A DNA stretch of 60,000 nucleotides from Polytrichum commune (GCA_950295325.1 OX485804.1:5396001-5456000), one strand, 5' to 3'. Shown: positions 12,731 to 26,263, counted from the first letter of the stretch. Notes: a model not told the origin generated them from the sequence alone. Program-made: numbers and translations.

Positions 12731-12842
12731 TCATTTTACTCTCAATGTAATTTTTTCACCAAGTAACGATGTTAATTTCCTATATTGTCCAAACAACCAA
12801 TATGACCTTTATTTGCAAACAATGAGATATATGATAAATAAT

Positions 12843-13017
12843 AATAGCATCGTGTAATTCAGTGTAGTAGATTTAATGTTATGATTAGGTTTTCAAAAGA
12901 AAAAAATAGATGCATGCCAAAAATGATGAAATAACCAAGGAGTATAAAATACATGCAACTACTAAACTAATTATCCCAATTAGTGCATGTTACGATTTGG
13001 AGTTACACAATGTTATA
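12843..13017. mobile_element. Second MITE of the same family
   Basis: The left end TAATAGCATCGTGTAATTC and the reverse complement of the right end (TATAACATTGTGTAACTCC) resemble the TIR of the element at 12532. The length is about 175 bp, the interior is AT-rich and there is no ORF. The boundaries are approximate. Confidence 0.5.
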
Positions 13018-13670
13018 ACTATTTAATGAGAAGGTAATATTTTACCAAGCAAAGTCATTTATGTTCTATAATGTCTAACTACCTATTGAACTTCCACTAT
13101 TAAACATTGAAGTCCTGATTAAGACGTTATTGCTTTGCATAACTCCACATAGTAACACGCACTAATTGTAATAATCAATGCAATTAACACAAGAAATACT
13201 CATGGCTATAATTATCAAAAACAATGGCAATGAGACAAAGATGTTGTCAAAGACCATGAGCAATGGATATCTAATAAAAGTAGTACATAGTTGAAGTCAA
13301 TGTTTGAGTCATTTCCTCAACCATCCATGCTCCTCACTCTCCTCCTACCTCCTACCATTGGTTGTTCCAATTTACTTGATATTTATGGAGCCCATGTCTT
13401 CCGCACCCCATTAATAACCTTTACACTTCATTTGAAGGCACATATCGTCCAATGCATTCTTCGATTTAATTTCAATGCTCAAAATCGTTAAAAAAATCGC
13501 ATGACGTGATAGGTCAAGTCCCCACCCCAATTATCCTGGCCTAACGTACCCTTCATTGCTTGTTGCTCTCATTTGATTGCTGCTACTTAATTTCTATCTA
13601 TTTGTGGGATCCCACACATTAATTATGACCCCAAATGAAACAAGGCCTGCATCATTTTTCACCGTACAAC

Positions 13671-13853
13671 AATGAGATTGTGTTCACCGGATCGCCTGAA
13701 TTTGTTAGGCAAGGCTCTTCTGACTTCAAGCACTTGTTGCAAAATCTTTTGCCAACAATGAGATTGTGTTCACCCGGATCGTCTGAAATTGTTGAGCAAA
13801 GCTCTTCTTCTGACTTCAAGCATACCTTTGTTGCAAAATCTTTTGCCGGATGG
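13671..13853. repeat. Tandem duplication at the RDR 3' end
   Basis: A unit of about 90 bp (AACAATGAGATTGTGTTCACC ... CTTCTGACTTCAAGCA ... TTGCAAAATCTTTTGCC) is present twice in direct orientation, at about 13671-13756 and 13757-13853. The second copy runs into the last RDR coding codons, so the duplication spans the stop-codon area and the presumed 3' UTR. Confidence 0.7.
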
Positions 13854-16800
13854 CAGCCGACATCACATAGGGTTTTCCCATTCCCTCAGGCAAATTCATT
13901 ACGTAGATTTCACACAGTTCAGGTCCTGCAATGTTCATCGCACCATTTAGTGAGGGAGTATGCTTGCCTCTCTCCAGAGCCTTCATTGCATGTTCATAGT
14001 TCACAGCATAAAGTGCAGATGCCTCCTCCCAAACTTGTGTCAATGGCTTCGTTTGGTCTCCCTTCAATATCTGCAAAAAATGTAAACGAATACTTAGACA
14101 AACCCATTCCTTTAAGAAAATATGAACTAGATAGTGGATTTGAGGAGCCCTGGCATAGTGTGTTGTAAGAATCCAACCTACAAGGTAGGTACTGGGTTCC
14201 TATAACAAGCAAAGGGCAAAATTATACAGAAAAGTGTAGGGAGCTCCACATTTCAAATTGTCTACAAACGGATGAACACAAGACCACACATCGTTGTGTA
14301 AATGAAAACTTAGGCAAAGCCATTAGTTTGAGAAAACATGAACTAGAAGTGGATGTGAGGAGCCCTGCCACGGGTTGTAATAAGCACCCAACCTATGAGT
14401 AGGCACCCACTACAATCGATGGCAAAATGCCATGTGTCCATTACCGGTAACACTAGTCAAGGCATGACATGGTTCATCAATTACATGCGATAACATGCCT
14501 CTCGTACCTAGTCAAGAACATACACGTCAATAAAGTCACTTGGCACGGCCATTACAAGATACCACTCCAAACATAACATTTTTTAATGGTTGGAAGACTT
14601 GCATATCTTCCAAGGTGTGCACATCCCTACAGGTGAACCTGGAGAATGCGTGTTAACTTTCACGTCCTAAGATAAGTGACAACGAGACAAAGACTCAATA
14701 AGAGCTTGCCATTACACTACATATTTGATTTAGTGTGGCCCACACTACTCATCATCGACCCACTCAACTGACCTTGAAATCACTAAAAGGTGACATGAGA
14801 CACTTGCGTTTATATGGCAAGTCACGGAGGCCACTCTAATTAACATGGCACATCGATTTCAATACCACACTAAATCAGTTATATGGCATGGCACATGACT
14901 TCAGCAAAGTAGAGGACATCGTAATAACGTTCCAGGTATAAGACCAATCATAAAGAACAGATAAAAAGGGAAAGTCTCAAATCTCGAACCTGTCTATACT
15001 TCTCATACACTTTTTGATTTTTCTCGTTATCAGGGGATGTCTCCTTGTTGTACGCTGAGAAGTGACCTCGCCACTTCTCGATATAATTCTTGAAATTCCC
15101 GAACTCGAAGTTTGGGTCATACACCATGGAATCTGTCCACCAGAATAAAAACCTGTTAAGTAATGAAGAAGTCTACACAAACCTAAAATTCTCATCAGGT
15201 ACGTACTCCTATTGAATTGCTGAAACTTGGAGAAGAGAAAGAGAACAAACCTTCCCAACTACAACCAGGTTATCCACATCTAGGGTGGCCATATCAAAAT
15301 ATATAAACTGTATAACCATTGAAGAAGTCTAAACAAACCTGAAATGCTCATGAGATGCCTACTCTTATTGATATGCTGAAACTTGGAAAAGAGGAAGGAC
15401 ACAAACCTTTCCAACTACAGCCAAGACTTATCCACATCTAGGATGGCCATATCATAAAATTAAAATTTAACAATCAGTGAAGAATCCTACAAAAACCTAA
15501 ATTGCTTATGAAGTACCTACTGCTATTGAAATGCTGAAACTTGGAGAAGAGAGAGAGCAAACAAACCTTTCCAACTTCAACCAAGGTCATCCACATCTAG
15601 GGTGAACATACCAGACAATTAAAAACTTAATTATCGATGGAGAAGGGTACACATATCTGAAATGTTCATCAAATACCAATCCGACAGAAATGCCAAAACT
15701 TGGAGAAGAGAAAGAAACCAAACCTTTCCAACTACAACCAAGGTTATCCACATCTAGGATGGCCATATCATAAAGTTGACCAAGGATGCTACTAGAGTGA
15801 TGATACTTTTTGGAATCCTCTTTCCTCATGTGGTGAGGCCAACTTTTTGGAAAGAACCGTGAAGGCAATTCAACCTGTGAAGGATCACCTTGATCATTAG
15901 TAATCAATTGAAAGGAAATATTTGGGACACGCAAGGCCAACCATAGATGGCAGTAATTTTTTTAGTGGCCAGAGTGGCCACAAACCCTTTGGCATGGCCC
16001 TAAATAGAGGTGAAATGAAAAACATGGCAGCCAAATTTCTAAGTGACATTCATTATGTTAGCCAAATTTTATAACCAGAAGACTACCAAGTCAAGGTAGA
16101 TGGTGCTAAGACCAACGCCCTAAAATCTTTCCCCGATAAGTACATGTTGATTACAAGAATGTAGACCACATTAACCTCGGTTCCCGTGTTGGTTTTGGGT
16201 CATCTACCGAAAAAACTTTGATACCTTGTAACTTTTGCATATGAAGTACAAATGATAACATGTTTTAGTGCATTGGTATCCCCTATCAATTGTTAATGAG
16301 AATCATTTAATTTTTGAATCTAATAATAGTGTCTCTGCTTAGCGCTTAAAGTGATGGTTTTAGCACCGTCCACCATATGATCACAACCAAAAACTATGGC
16401 CATATTGTCTCGTATTACATGTGTAATATTGCCACTCTAGCTACAAGAAAAAAGAGAGGTAGAAAAACACTAGTTGATGGATTTTCGGAGACAAACCTCT
16501 TCACCACTCTTACTTGCATCAAGAGCTTTGTAGAAGATATTGATCAAGTCATTGATGAGAGTCTCCTTAGCTTGTCTTTCCATAGGAGAGCATGAGTTGC
16601 TCAATAGCAGGTACTCATCCATATGTGCTCTCCAACAAACAGCCGCCATTGGCATAGGTGGTACCCCACTGAGTTTCAGTTGATACCAATTTGTCAATTT
16701 GGGTATGCCAAATATTTTCTAGAAACTTAACAAGTTTTAAATCTCAACGTAGGTATAGGAAGTCGATTTTCTCACATAATGGTTAGTCATGCAAAGTGAT

Positions 16801-19800
16801 TTTACTTATGTTTCTAGTCATGATTGTATACAAAGGAGGCACATTATCACCCGTAATTGATGACAACTACCATTTGACCACTACGTTTGATAATGGGCAC
16901 TTGTCTCCTTGCCATAAGTTGTAGTAGGCATCCACTACCTAAGCTGCCTACTACAGCTCGTGACGGGCCTCCTGGTATACATTACTTAGTTTATAGAAGA
17001 ACCACTGAATCTAGTGGAGTGCAAAATTCACCAAGGTATATTCAAGATGATGCTGGCATACCCATTAAAAAAACGTGCCCTCAAAAATTTGTCAAAATGG
17101 GCGATTTCAAGTTCCTCAGGCGTTAACTCGCCCGGTTCTGGTTCAGCTGAAGGAAGAATCTCATCATCTGGTCTCACCCAAGGAGAGCTTGGGTTGAAGA
17201 GGGAAATCAGCTGCATGGAAGAAAAAAAGCCTTAAATGAGCTTCTTTACAGTCCAAATTGTCATCTCAGTCAAATTCAAGAAGGTTAATCTTCCAACTCA
17301 ATCATATTTCTTACTGTAAGGTATTCTATACGTTTTCAAGTAGTTCACTGAGGATGCAATTTTTTACAAGAACAGCACAAATAGATAGTGTGCACTTTAC
17401 TCAACATAACAAAACTTTGATGATAAACAGTTACATTTTCTGTAAAAAGTTATAGCACTGTGTAACTCCAAATGGTAAACCACATTGTCTGAAATGAATG
17501 TAGTGATATCTCAAGCTACGTTAAGGCTTTTTTAATATCTTATTCGTCTAAGTTTTGAGTATAATTTGAACATAACCTTGTTAGCATCCTGTAAACAAAA
17601 ATTTACAGACAAATGATAACTAGGTCATGAAAGATACCTGCAAGAGATGACTAGAACAGAGACGGAAGAGTTCCATATTTAGATACAGCTTGAAGCAAAA
17701 AGAAAAAAGCAGGGAAAGTTTTGATAGATACACATCCTGCATAATGAGCACTTCCCATAACAATCCAATAGAATAAATAAATGTTTCAATTTAAAGATAG
17801 CAGCAACAATATTTGAGTATAACCAAAAGCATAAGGTGGGATGTATCTTGCCTCAGTATTTTCACAAACCCAATACATGTCACCATCAAGGTCACTATTC
17901 GCAATTTCATCGACAATGGGGCGGTCACCTTGTACAGAGAAGAAAATGGTGTATTGGCTAGGACCCACATAAGGATTCAAGCGCTCATCCCAAACAGCAT
18001 CAAAAAGATGCACATCACCAGGATGCTTTCCTGGATTTTTGTACACAAGAACTCTACCCCATACTTTTCCATCACCCCTGAGACATACAGACACAAGTAA
18101 GCAACTCTGCAGAGGGAAAGAAAAGGGTGTATTTGCCGATGTTGGAGTGGTATATAGGTGAATGCATGATAACAATACACAATATCAATGATGGTATCAA
18201 AGAAGCTACCCGACTGGTATTGAATTGTGATGCCAGTCAAACAGAGATACTGGGCAGGTGTCACAATATGAGAATCTTTGTAGGCCCGAGTTATTATTTT
18301 TGGTCAATACCATCCTAATACCCTACTGATACTATGTTAGTTTTACCTAGATGTGAAGGCTCCTGCATGGTATATAGACCCAAATGGTATCAAAAAGAAA
18401 TATATCATCAACTACCCATGCCCCTACTGGTATCAACAGAATTAAAATCCTCATTATATCCAAAAAAGGTGATTCCAATCCAACAAGTATTTACTTGCTA
18501 TCCTAATCAACTTATTATCAAAAGCATTTATAGCCCTGAGCATTTTGAGCACAAGGGTGATGGCTTACCTGACAATGGCAACTTGGTTTCGTTCCAAAAC
18601 TTTTTCTGGTGTAGGATCTGAAGTACCCATTAGGTAGTATGTACCTGGTAGAGGTACACAACCTCTTTGCAATTCCTTCATTTTCTTCTTGGATAGTATC
18701 TTAAGGTTTCTTTGAATTTGGGGGTGACTCAAGGGCATCCCCGCCAGGAGCATCCTGTAAGTTTGATCCCCAGGTCCAAAATCAGCTCCACTTTCCTTCA
18801 CCTCTGTAAGGACCAAAAACATATGCAAATTTTTAAGAGGAGAGCATGCCACTTATGAATGTACAGACACTTATGTGAAGAGTTTAACAATAAGTCTACC
18901 TTCTTAGTTGTCAGCCTAAGCGATTTTGCGATTTTGCTGATGTGTCTATTCCTAATTGGATACAAGGAGACACATTATCATCCATAATGGATAACTCTGC
19001 CATGGCCTGACACTACATCCAGTAAAGGCAAGGCTCCTCACATTCATTACCTAGTTCATATCACATCGCAACAACCAATCAAAACTCTTGTTTATGACCA
19101 AAAATTCACCAGTCCTTGCTGCCAAGAATTTGAGGCCTTTTACACAAAACTTTGATTTATTTTGTAAGGGAAGGTTTAGAGAAGTGTAGAGCGAGTAAGA
19201 ACAAGAGTCCGATATTGTAGTCAACAATAGCTTTCAATACCTTGATATGCAGCATCCCAATTGGTGAAGAGATTGGTTATATTTTCCAGGGCGATGTTCA
19301 GAAGATTGTGAAAGAAAGAGGGTGGAACTTTGCCAATAGAAAGCAATATTATCAAGTCTTGAGATAATTTGGCTTCTCTTGGTTCACGGCTGTACATCAA
19401 CAAAAGCCATAATTGCAGGCCAAGAAAGAAATATTAGTGATTAATAATTGATGCACCATACATGAAGTATAAGACATGAATTTGTCACAAACACTTGGAA
19501 GTGTTTTTGTTATAAACTTTGCCTTCCACAATTAGGGCTTAAATCTGACATTTCCTCAAACAAAAGTGCATTGTTACAATTTAATATTTGAAGATATACA
19601 TAAATCTGTACCCTCTGGACTCATAAATCAAATTCCTCGCGTAGATATCATATCATAGGCCTTGCTCACCAGGTAGTTAGAAGCTCAAAGCTGTTCACAG
19701 TAGCAAAGTTTTGAAGGACATCATGTGGGTACACCTTCACCATTGATGGTCTATAAAGAATTTGGAGACCTGTCAACTATACATGTCCCAAATCATGACA

Positions 19801-22800
19801 AAGAACGGTGCATATGTTTGTCTAGCATATGTATCCTTTTAGGTTTTTTACTGAACACAAAATTGTTCTTTGATTTTGGACTATGATCACTTGCACTATG
19901 CCGGAAAATACAGAACCTAACACGAAGTTCAAATCAAACCATGGAAAGGTTTAGTGGGTTGACTGACCTTGTGATTGACCTGCAAAGTGCCTTTAATGGC
20001 AAGACCTCGATGAAAAATTCTGCATTGTGCTAGGGTGGGATACTTACCAATCTAAGGAAACAATAGCGAAGTTAGAACGGGATGCATTTTCTGCAGCGTG
20101 ACCAATAAAGTCATGATATCAAATAGCATTTGCCTTTGGCGAAATGAAAAAATACAATTAAGTAAATTTATATCGAATCTGACCCAAACATATTAGAGGT
20201 ATTTGTAAAGTCCCTCAAAGTGGGATGAAACCATGCGTTTGATCCTTCTTTGAGAAAACTTTCTATTAAGCTAGCTCGTCATACATTGGAGCCTATTTTG
20301 AAAGTTGGGTGCAAATTTTGGGACCTCCTCTTCCCACCCCTCAAACTTTGAGAGAATTTTAGGATCTAAACTAGGGTATGCACATGGAACCCGCCATCCT
20401 AAATCTTGGATCAACCTATGCAAGACTAGCTTCGCCCACCCATCCTAGTAGGACAAGCTAAAAAGCCGGTTTTGCATAGCTCGACAACACTCTTTGTGTA
20501 TGATAATTTAAGCATTAAGAAAACTTGGGTGATTTTGTCTTAATTCTCATAAACACAAGGTTTGGGACTAAACCCATGGCTTGATCTCCTTTACTTAACA
20601 AATAACTCTATTAGGGTAGTACTTTGTAAATAGCAAAAAAGAGGGACCTTCTTTTTGTCTGGTTTCCCTTTGAAGGTACTCGGAGGCAAAAGCTTTGCGA
20701 CATCTGGTGACATCTCTCCTGTCCCATTTGTGTGCTCCATCTCCCTACCAAGTTCATCCTGCCGCACAAAATGTAGATCTAAATGCGAAGTCACCAAAAA
20801 GATGAACAATATATAAAGGATTACCACCAGTTTCAGAATGGTTTACACATCTTCCTGTAGTCTTCTGCGGAGTATTCCATCATTGGTGATATAAGAAAGC
20901 TGCTTATCAACTATCTAGAAAATTGACATATCCTAAACAATAAACAATAGATTCTTTTTAATTCTGTATTTGTTGTCTTTCTAAGCACTAAGAAGTGGCC
21001 AGATATGTATTGCATGTTTCTGAAGGCATAATAATAATGTTCGTGCATGTAACCCAGAACAGGAATATAGAAGGGGTTTACAGCAACAATCAAAAAGGGT
21101 ACAACAGTACAACAATAGAGTTGTCCTTTTAGCTCAAACGAACTTTCGTTGGAGTTCATCCCCTATGATTTTCCATTGGTTGATTTGCACACAATATCAA
21201 TAATTTCATTCCACTTGTGGTGCATGCTTGGAAGTAGTGTTTTGAATTTGAATGAAGAGCAACCCATTTTGGTTTATTGAGGGCCACACTCATCTTCGCA
21301 CCTCTTGGCATGCCAAAATAAGTTTGACCCTCAATGAACCAATATAGAATATTATTTGTTCAAACCTCCATACTACCTCCACTCATGCACCAAAACAATT
21401 ACTGAACATTGAAGGTGTTGTATGCAAAACAACCAACTCCCAACCAAAAGTCATGTTAAAATACAGGATAACTATAATATCCTGATTAAGAATAATAATA
21501 GAAAAAGTATTAGAATACCTTGCAGATGATGTCGTCGATCATCTTCATTTCTACTTCTGGGCCAAGGGGCACGCTCAGGGACTTTGACAAGGCTAAGAGG
21601 CCCCTGTTGACAGGTACACTTTGTAACTATATTGGTATTTTGAATGTATGCATTTTGGATCCTGGTTGTATGCCAGTGATAAGAAAATGGAAATAAAATC
21701 ACTCACTCGTCACATCCATCAATTAGTAGCACAATCATTCAAGGCTTCAATTTTGCAGTCATAGTATGCACATTAGAGTTATTGTTAAATGGGACTTTCA
21801 TTGGGAGTAGGTCCCCTGTGATTTTCCCTTGGTGGATTGATGTAGAATGTAATTTGTTCAAATCTCCACACTACCAAAAACTTACCAAACATGGATGATC
21901 TTGTATGAAAAACAAATAACTCCCGACTAAAAGTCATGTTTGAGTGAGATGATAACTCCATTATTAACATTGTGTTCAAAGCACATACCTGGATGCAAAT
22001 TTGGCCATATTTTGGACAGTATGAAGGTGCATGATGTGGCACCGGGCAGCTTGCGCTTGGATGAAAACTTTAAATTCAGGGTCCCGAAGATCAATATCGG
22101 CAAGTGACTCCGTGCAAACAAAGAAGCATTTGATTGCCCTGTCATAGTCCTTTGCTGCATTCAATAATATATATTTTTTCTCTATCAGTAGCATTACTCA
22201 TTCCCTATCTTGAGCTCCTCTCTGAATCCTTGGCCATGAGCGTTCAGTCCACATAAAAATGACAGTGATTCATCAAGTTCTTCATGTACTCATGAGTGTC
22301 ACAACAGAGAGAACGATAGTATTCCTTAATGGTCCAATTTCTCCAGAACAAATGGCGTGTGCTAGTGCATAAAACTACACAATTATTTCAAAGGTAAAAC
22401 AACAAATTGTTTACCAGTGGCCTTGGTTCTATTTGCATGCTCCTCCTTTCCTGTATCCTTGAAAGCTGGTCAAGAACACATTCTTGATTAATATGTGAGA
22501 GTAGACAAGGATTAAGAAAAGACATATTGACAAGTATTCATATGTAATGAGTGTTTTACATTCTTTGATACCTTCAGGGAACATGTATTTCAGGATATTA
22601 TTTTGCTTTTATATCATTTGGGTCTAAAGACCATGCAAGAATCTTCATACCTAGATAAAATTTCCCCAAGTATGATTATGGTATTAGGACGGTATTAATT
22701 GACCCAAATAATGACTCATGCACACAAAGTATGCAGATAAGTCATTATATTTGAGATGTTTTCTTCTTGTGATACCCACCAGGTATCCGTATTTGACAGG

Positions 22801-25800
22801 TACTACAATTTTGATAACAATTGGGTAGGTTCTTTGATATCATTATTGATGATTTTGTTCATTGATACCATGCATTCACCTATATATTATATCGGTGCTT
22901 ACCCCAGAACCGATACCTTCGGAGGCCAACAAATATCCCATTTCGTATCACACGATACTTGTCATTCTCTTGGAGTTTATCGAAGCCTCTATCAAAGTAG
23001 ACAGGCATAACTCTGTCCACCCCAAATGCTCGATGCAGAGTAGTACTGACCTGCTTGGGCTGTACAATCTGAATGAATAAAAGAAATTGAAGTTAATAAT
23101 TACTAGGTGCACTAAAAATTTAAATTTCAGGAAACAAGTTCAACTTCATTAAATAAATTCTTTAAAAGTGATGAGATTCAAAGACAAATTAGTTTTGCAC
23201 CTGAAGGTTGGTGGGCCTAATTTGGTTACATATCTTAGTCGGACACCTAAATTTGAGTGGTGGGTGGTTAGGTGCAGATCTAAGAACGGACACCATAAAG
23301 ACATGTTTTTTTTTAAAGATTAGAATACATGCTCAAAATTAGTTAATCATTCTAGTTTCAATAGTCAACATAAGTGGGGGGACGTATGTGGGCTTCTTAT
23401 GGCTCAATATGTCAATGGACTTTCATAACAATCAGAGATTTGCTCCAAAACATCCTGGGATTGATCCTGGCATCTTCAGATACATTTAAGGATGCACTGA
23501 AATTTTCACCTCACAAATCCGAGTAGTAGAAGGTAGCAAACAACAAAAAGGTAACCATTCTGTTCTGGTCTGTTCTTGGGTAAACCTGACCAAGGCCCAT
23601 CTACCTTAAATTTATAGCTCCCAAAGCTGTCAACGGTGCACTCAAAAGATACAAGCCCATCCTTCAACCACATTCCCTGCAAATGCCAACCCCTTGATTC
23701 TCATCAGCTACATCAAAAGGCAAATGATTTTTTAAATTCTGTTCTGTAAACTTCGGCATGGGCTTGGTGGCACCACAGTTTATGTTGAAATGGGTTTAAG
23801 GAATTTTCCATTTAGTGCATCCATATTCAAGTAGCAATTAAGATATGTGATCAGAAAGAAGAACCATCTTGCATACTCTTTTAAACAAATGATCCACTAC
23901 GTATCCCTCGATGAAATGCACTTATTTAAAGAAATAATTGAATCCTGGTGAGTAATCTATATTCTCATATGATATTGTTGCTTAGGTGTTGAAAGCACCA
24001 ACTAGTTTTGCAGGGCATGACAACCTATTGCAATTTCAGGCCAAATTTTAAGATCAGGTACTACATATCAGCAAGATATTAGTACATTGATGATCGTGCA
24101 TGCAAATATAGACTATCAGATTGTTCTGATTATCCATGCATTTGCATAGGACATCAAATTGTTATCTATACAAATGCATAGATAATCATAAATTGATAAG
24201 ATCTTGTGATACCTGGAGGGAGGAAGTTATATAACCAAAAATTGCTTAAAAGCTGATCTCTCAGGGTTGTTCCAACATTAAATCTGGTACATAGCAAACA
24301 AATTCAAGTTATTAGTAAAACACTTACAGGAATGTCTGATATCTGAGCTTGACCACCCTTTCTAATGGCCACTTCTCTAAAAATGTAATTTGGAACATCC
24401 TCCAAAGGCACCCTCTCAAGCCTTGAAATTTCGTCCACAGAGAGCACATCCTCTGGTTTCAGTTCCAACCTGTACGCGCATTGTTAAGACACATGTAACT
24501 TTAAGCTGAATTTGGTTTTTTCTCGGCAAATGTAATTAAAAAAAGGATACACATTTGAATCAGCTATCCTTGAAGTCCCTTAGAAACTCGTGCTTTGGCA
24601 GGGAGTCTTGCCAAATTTTGACAATTTATAAAGTTTAAAAGAGCGGTCAAGTGGTATCTGAACCCCCAATTTTGGTGAATTGGAGCAGAGGTGTTTGACT
24701 TCGGCCAAGAGGCGGTTATTATAATGAACTCCTTGTCAAACTTTCAAGAGCACCAGTTTAGGTGCCTTCAAAAGTTAGCCATGAAATTCACCTTTATGTA
24801 GCCGTCCTTTGACCGAAGTCAAACGCCTCCCCTTCATTTCACCAAAATTGGAGTTCTGACACTCCTTGAATGCTCCTTGAACACTATAAATTGTCAAAAG
24901 TGGGTCGAAAATCCCCACCCAAGACATGAGTTTTGAGAGACTTCAAAAACAACTCTGCAGAAAACAACAAAGTTGAATTTGAAAGAGGTTAAAGCTTACT
25001 TTTCGAAGCAGCACTGAATCAGAATAAACCTCTTAAATTCCATTCTTCCTAATGTAATCTGTTGCTTCGACAAAGTAGGCCATGGCCACGAGAATCCAGG
25101 TTCCTTCACACCTGGAAATAAAATATCCCAGTTTCTGTCAAGAGCAACCAGGTTCTGGAATTTTCTCAGCTGGATTTCCTTCAGAGTTGAAACTGAAGGT
25201 GAGGCCGAATGTCGTCCAATTTCCGAAACCATGTTTGGTACAGGACTTCCCCAAATTGATGTCGGGACCCCTGCACGCACCAGGGCTAAAATTAAAATCA
25301 AAATAAACAGCTGAATAAAGGTTACATCTCTTAACAAAATAAAATAAACTTCCACTAAGTGTTCATCATTTGAGAAGGGACATTCAAGGTGCATCTACAC
25401 ACAACTACCAACATTTTCCCGTTTACACACAACTACTCTTGTAGTTGAAGAGTGGATTTGACCTCAATGGTCGTCCTTCCTATTGGTGCAATCTATGGGG
25501 TGGAGACAAACAATTTAAGCATTCTAGTGGAAAATTTGCCTCGAACAAATCCTCTCCCATTCTTGGAACTTGAACTTCTCTCCTGATGCCACATAGTAAC
25601 ACAAGGAAAATAGAACCAAAAGAATGTAAATTTTAACCATCGCAACTACTCCCAACGACAGTTGGGCAAGTTAGAGTGGTTGTGGTTGTGGTTGGCATCA
25701 ATGCACCTTCTTATCTCTCCTTATCCTTAAAAAAATAGAACCAAAGAAATTAACTTCAACCATCAATTGTGTGCAAAAGCACCTTCAGTGCTCAACAAGG

Positions 25801-26263
25801 GAATGATTGCCTTTTGAATAAAAACAACAAACTCCAAAATATGTGCATAATTATTACCAAGGACTGTGTCATGATCAAAGGATCCCTTTGACTTGCTCCT
25901 CGTGGAATTGTGACCCGCAAAACTTTGCTGCAATGTTGATGGTGATCCCCAACTCAAAGTTTTGTGGATTGTTTCCACATTATTGGCATTTGACCCAAAA
26001 CTGGAGGCTCTTGTCAACCGGGAGCTTGTTGATGCTTCGCTATCACTCATCTCCGGTCCACACGTGTCTTCACATTCTTCAGCTCCATCAGGACTCAAGA
26101 AATTGGTAGAACATGAGGCTTTTGACAAGGGAGAGTCAGAGCCTAACCCCGAGTTAGACTCATATTCAGAGCCTGATTCAGATTCAGCCTCCTTTTCTTT
26201 CTCTTTTCTCTTACCGCTACTTCCCCATGAAAACAGATTCCACAGCATGGTGGAAGAGCACAT
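13816..26263 (-). CDS. RNA-dependent RNA polymerase, plant RDR3/4/5 (gamma) type
   Basis: This enzyme class makes double-stranded RNA from single-stranded templates in RNA silencing. I could build 19 exons (listed 5' to 3' of the gene): 26263-25858, 25285-25000, 24469-24328, 23676-23605, 23050-22903, 22465-22415, 22154-21989, 21603-21519, 20758-20623, 20029-19968, 19776-19670, 19389-19241, 18803-18569, 18077-17852, 17210-17062, 16668-16497, 15874-15724, 15132-14990, 14070-13816. They total 3,141 nt, all junctions are in phase, and the product is 1,046 residues, close to Arabidopsis RDR3. An in-frame TGA lies 9 nt before the ATG. Residues 1-135 are Ser/Glu-rich. Gamma-type blocks include IFVGLRRYRFW, FHRGLAIKGTL, RPSMVKV, LLAGMPLSHPQ, YYLMGTSDPTP and LVYKNPGKHPGDVH. 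The catalytic loop is DLDGD (744-748). Exon 14 uses a GC donor (GAG|GCAAGA). The exon 9 donor is the least certain. Confidence 0.9.
15155..15790. repeat. Four-copy tandem array built from the end of RDR exon 17
   Basis: A unit of about 157 bp occurs four times. The copied exon end plus its splice donor (reverse strand GGAAAG|GTTTGT, or GGGAAG in one copy) starts at 15251, 15407, 15567 and 15724, so the period is 156-160 bp. The copy at 15724 is the one used in the RDR model; the other three lie in the following intron. Each copy keeps the reverse-strand block GGCCATCCTAGATGTGGATA or a close variant. Confidence 0.85.
21350..21480 (+). repeat. Dispersed repeat family C, copy 2
   Basis: Ordered blocks TTTGTTCAAACCTCCATAC, ACTGAACATTG, TTGTATGCAAAACAACCAAC and AAAGTCATGTTAAAATACAG, shared with 2586-2712 and 21848-21965. 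It lies in an RDR intron. Confidence 0.5.
21848..21965 (+). repeat. Dispersed repeat family C, copy 3
   Basis: Ordered blocks AATTTGTTCAAATCTCCACA, ACCAAACATGG, TTGTATGAAAAACAAATAAC and AAAGTCATGTTTGAG, shared with the other two copies. It lies in an RDR intron next to copy 2. Confidence 0.5.
23256..23430 (+). repeat. Dispersed repeat family B, copy 2
   Basis: Blocks GAGTGGTGGGTGGTTAGGTG, CAGATCTAAGAACGGACACC, TGCTCAAAATTAGTTAATCA and TCAATAGTCAACATAAGTGG, shared with 8090-8290 and 52891-53060. It lies in an RDR intron. Confidence 0.5.

Noticed and set aside
13635-14168. Plus-strand frame of 177 codons
   Set aside because: It overlaps the last RDR exon on the opposite strand and a tandem duplication; the minus-strand exon is supported by family similarity and splice phase.
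20041-20090. Possible 4-bp micro-exon (ATTG) between RDR exons 9 and 10
   Set aside because: Extending exon 9 to the GTACTA donor at 20622 restores phase without a micro-exon and gives a family-like junction.
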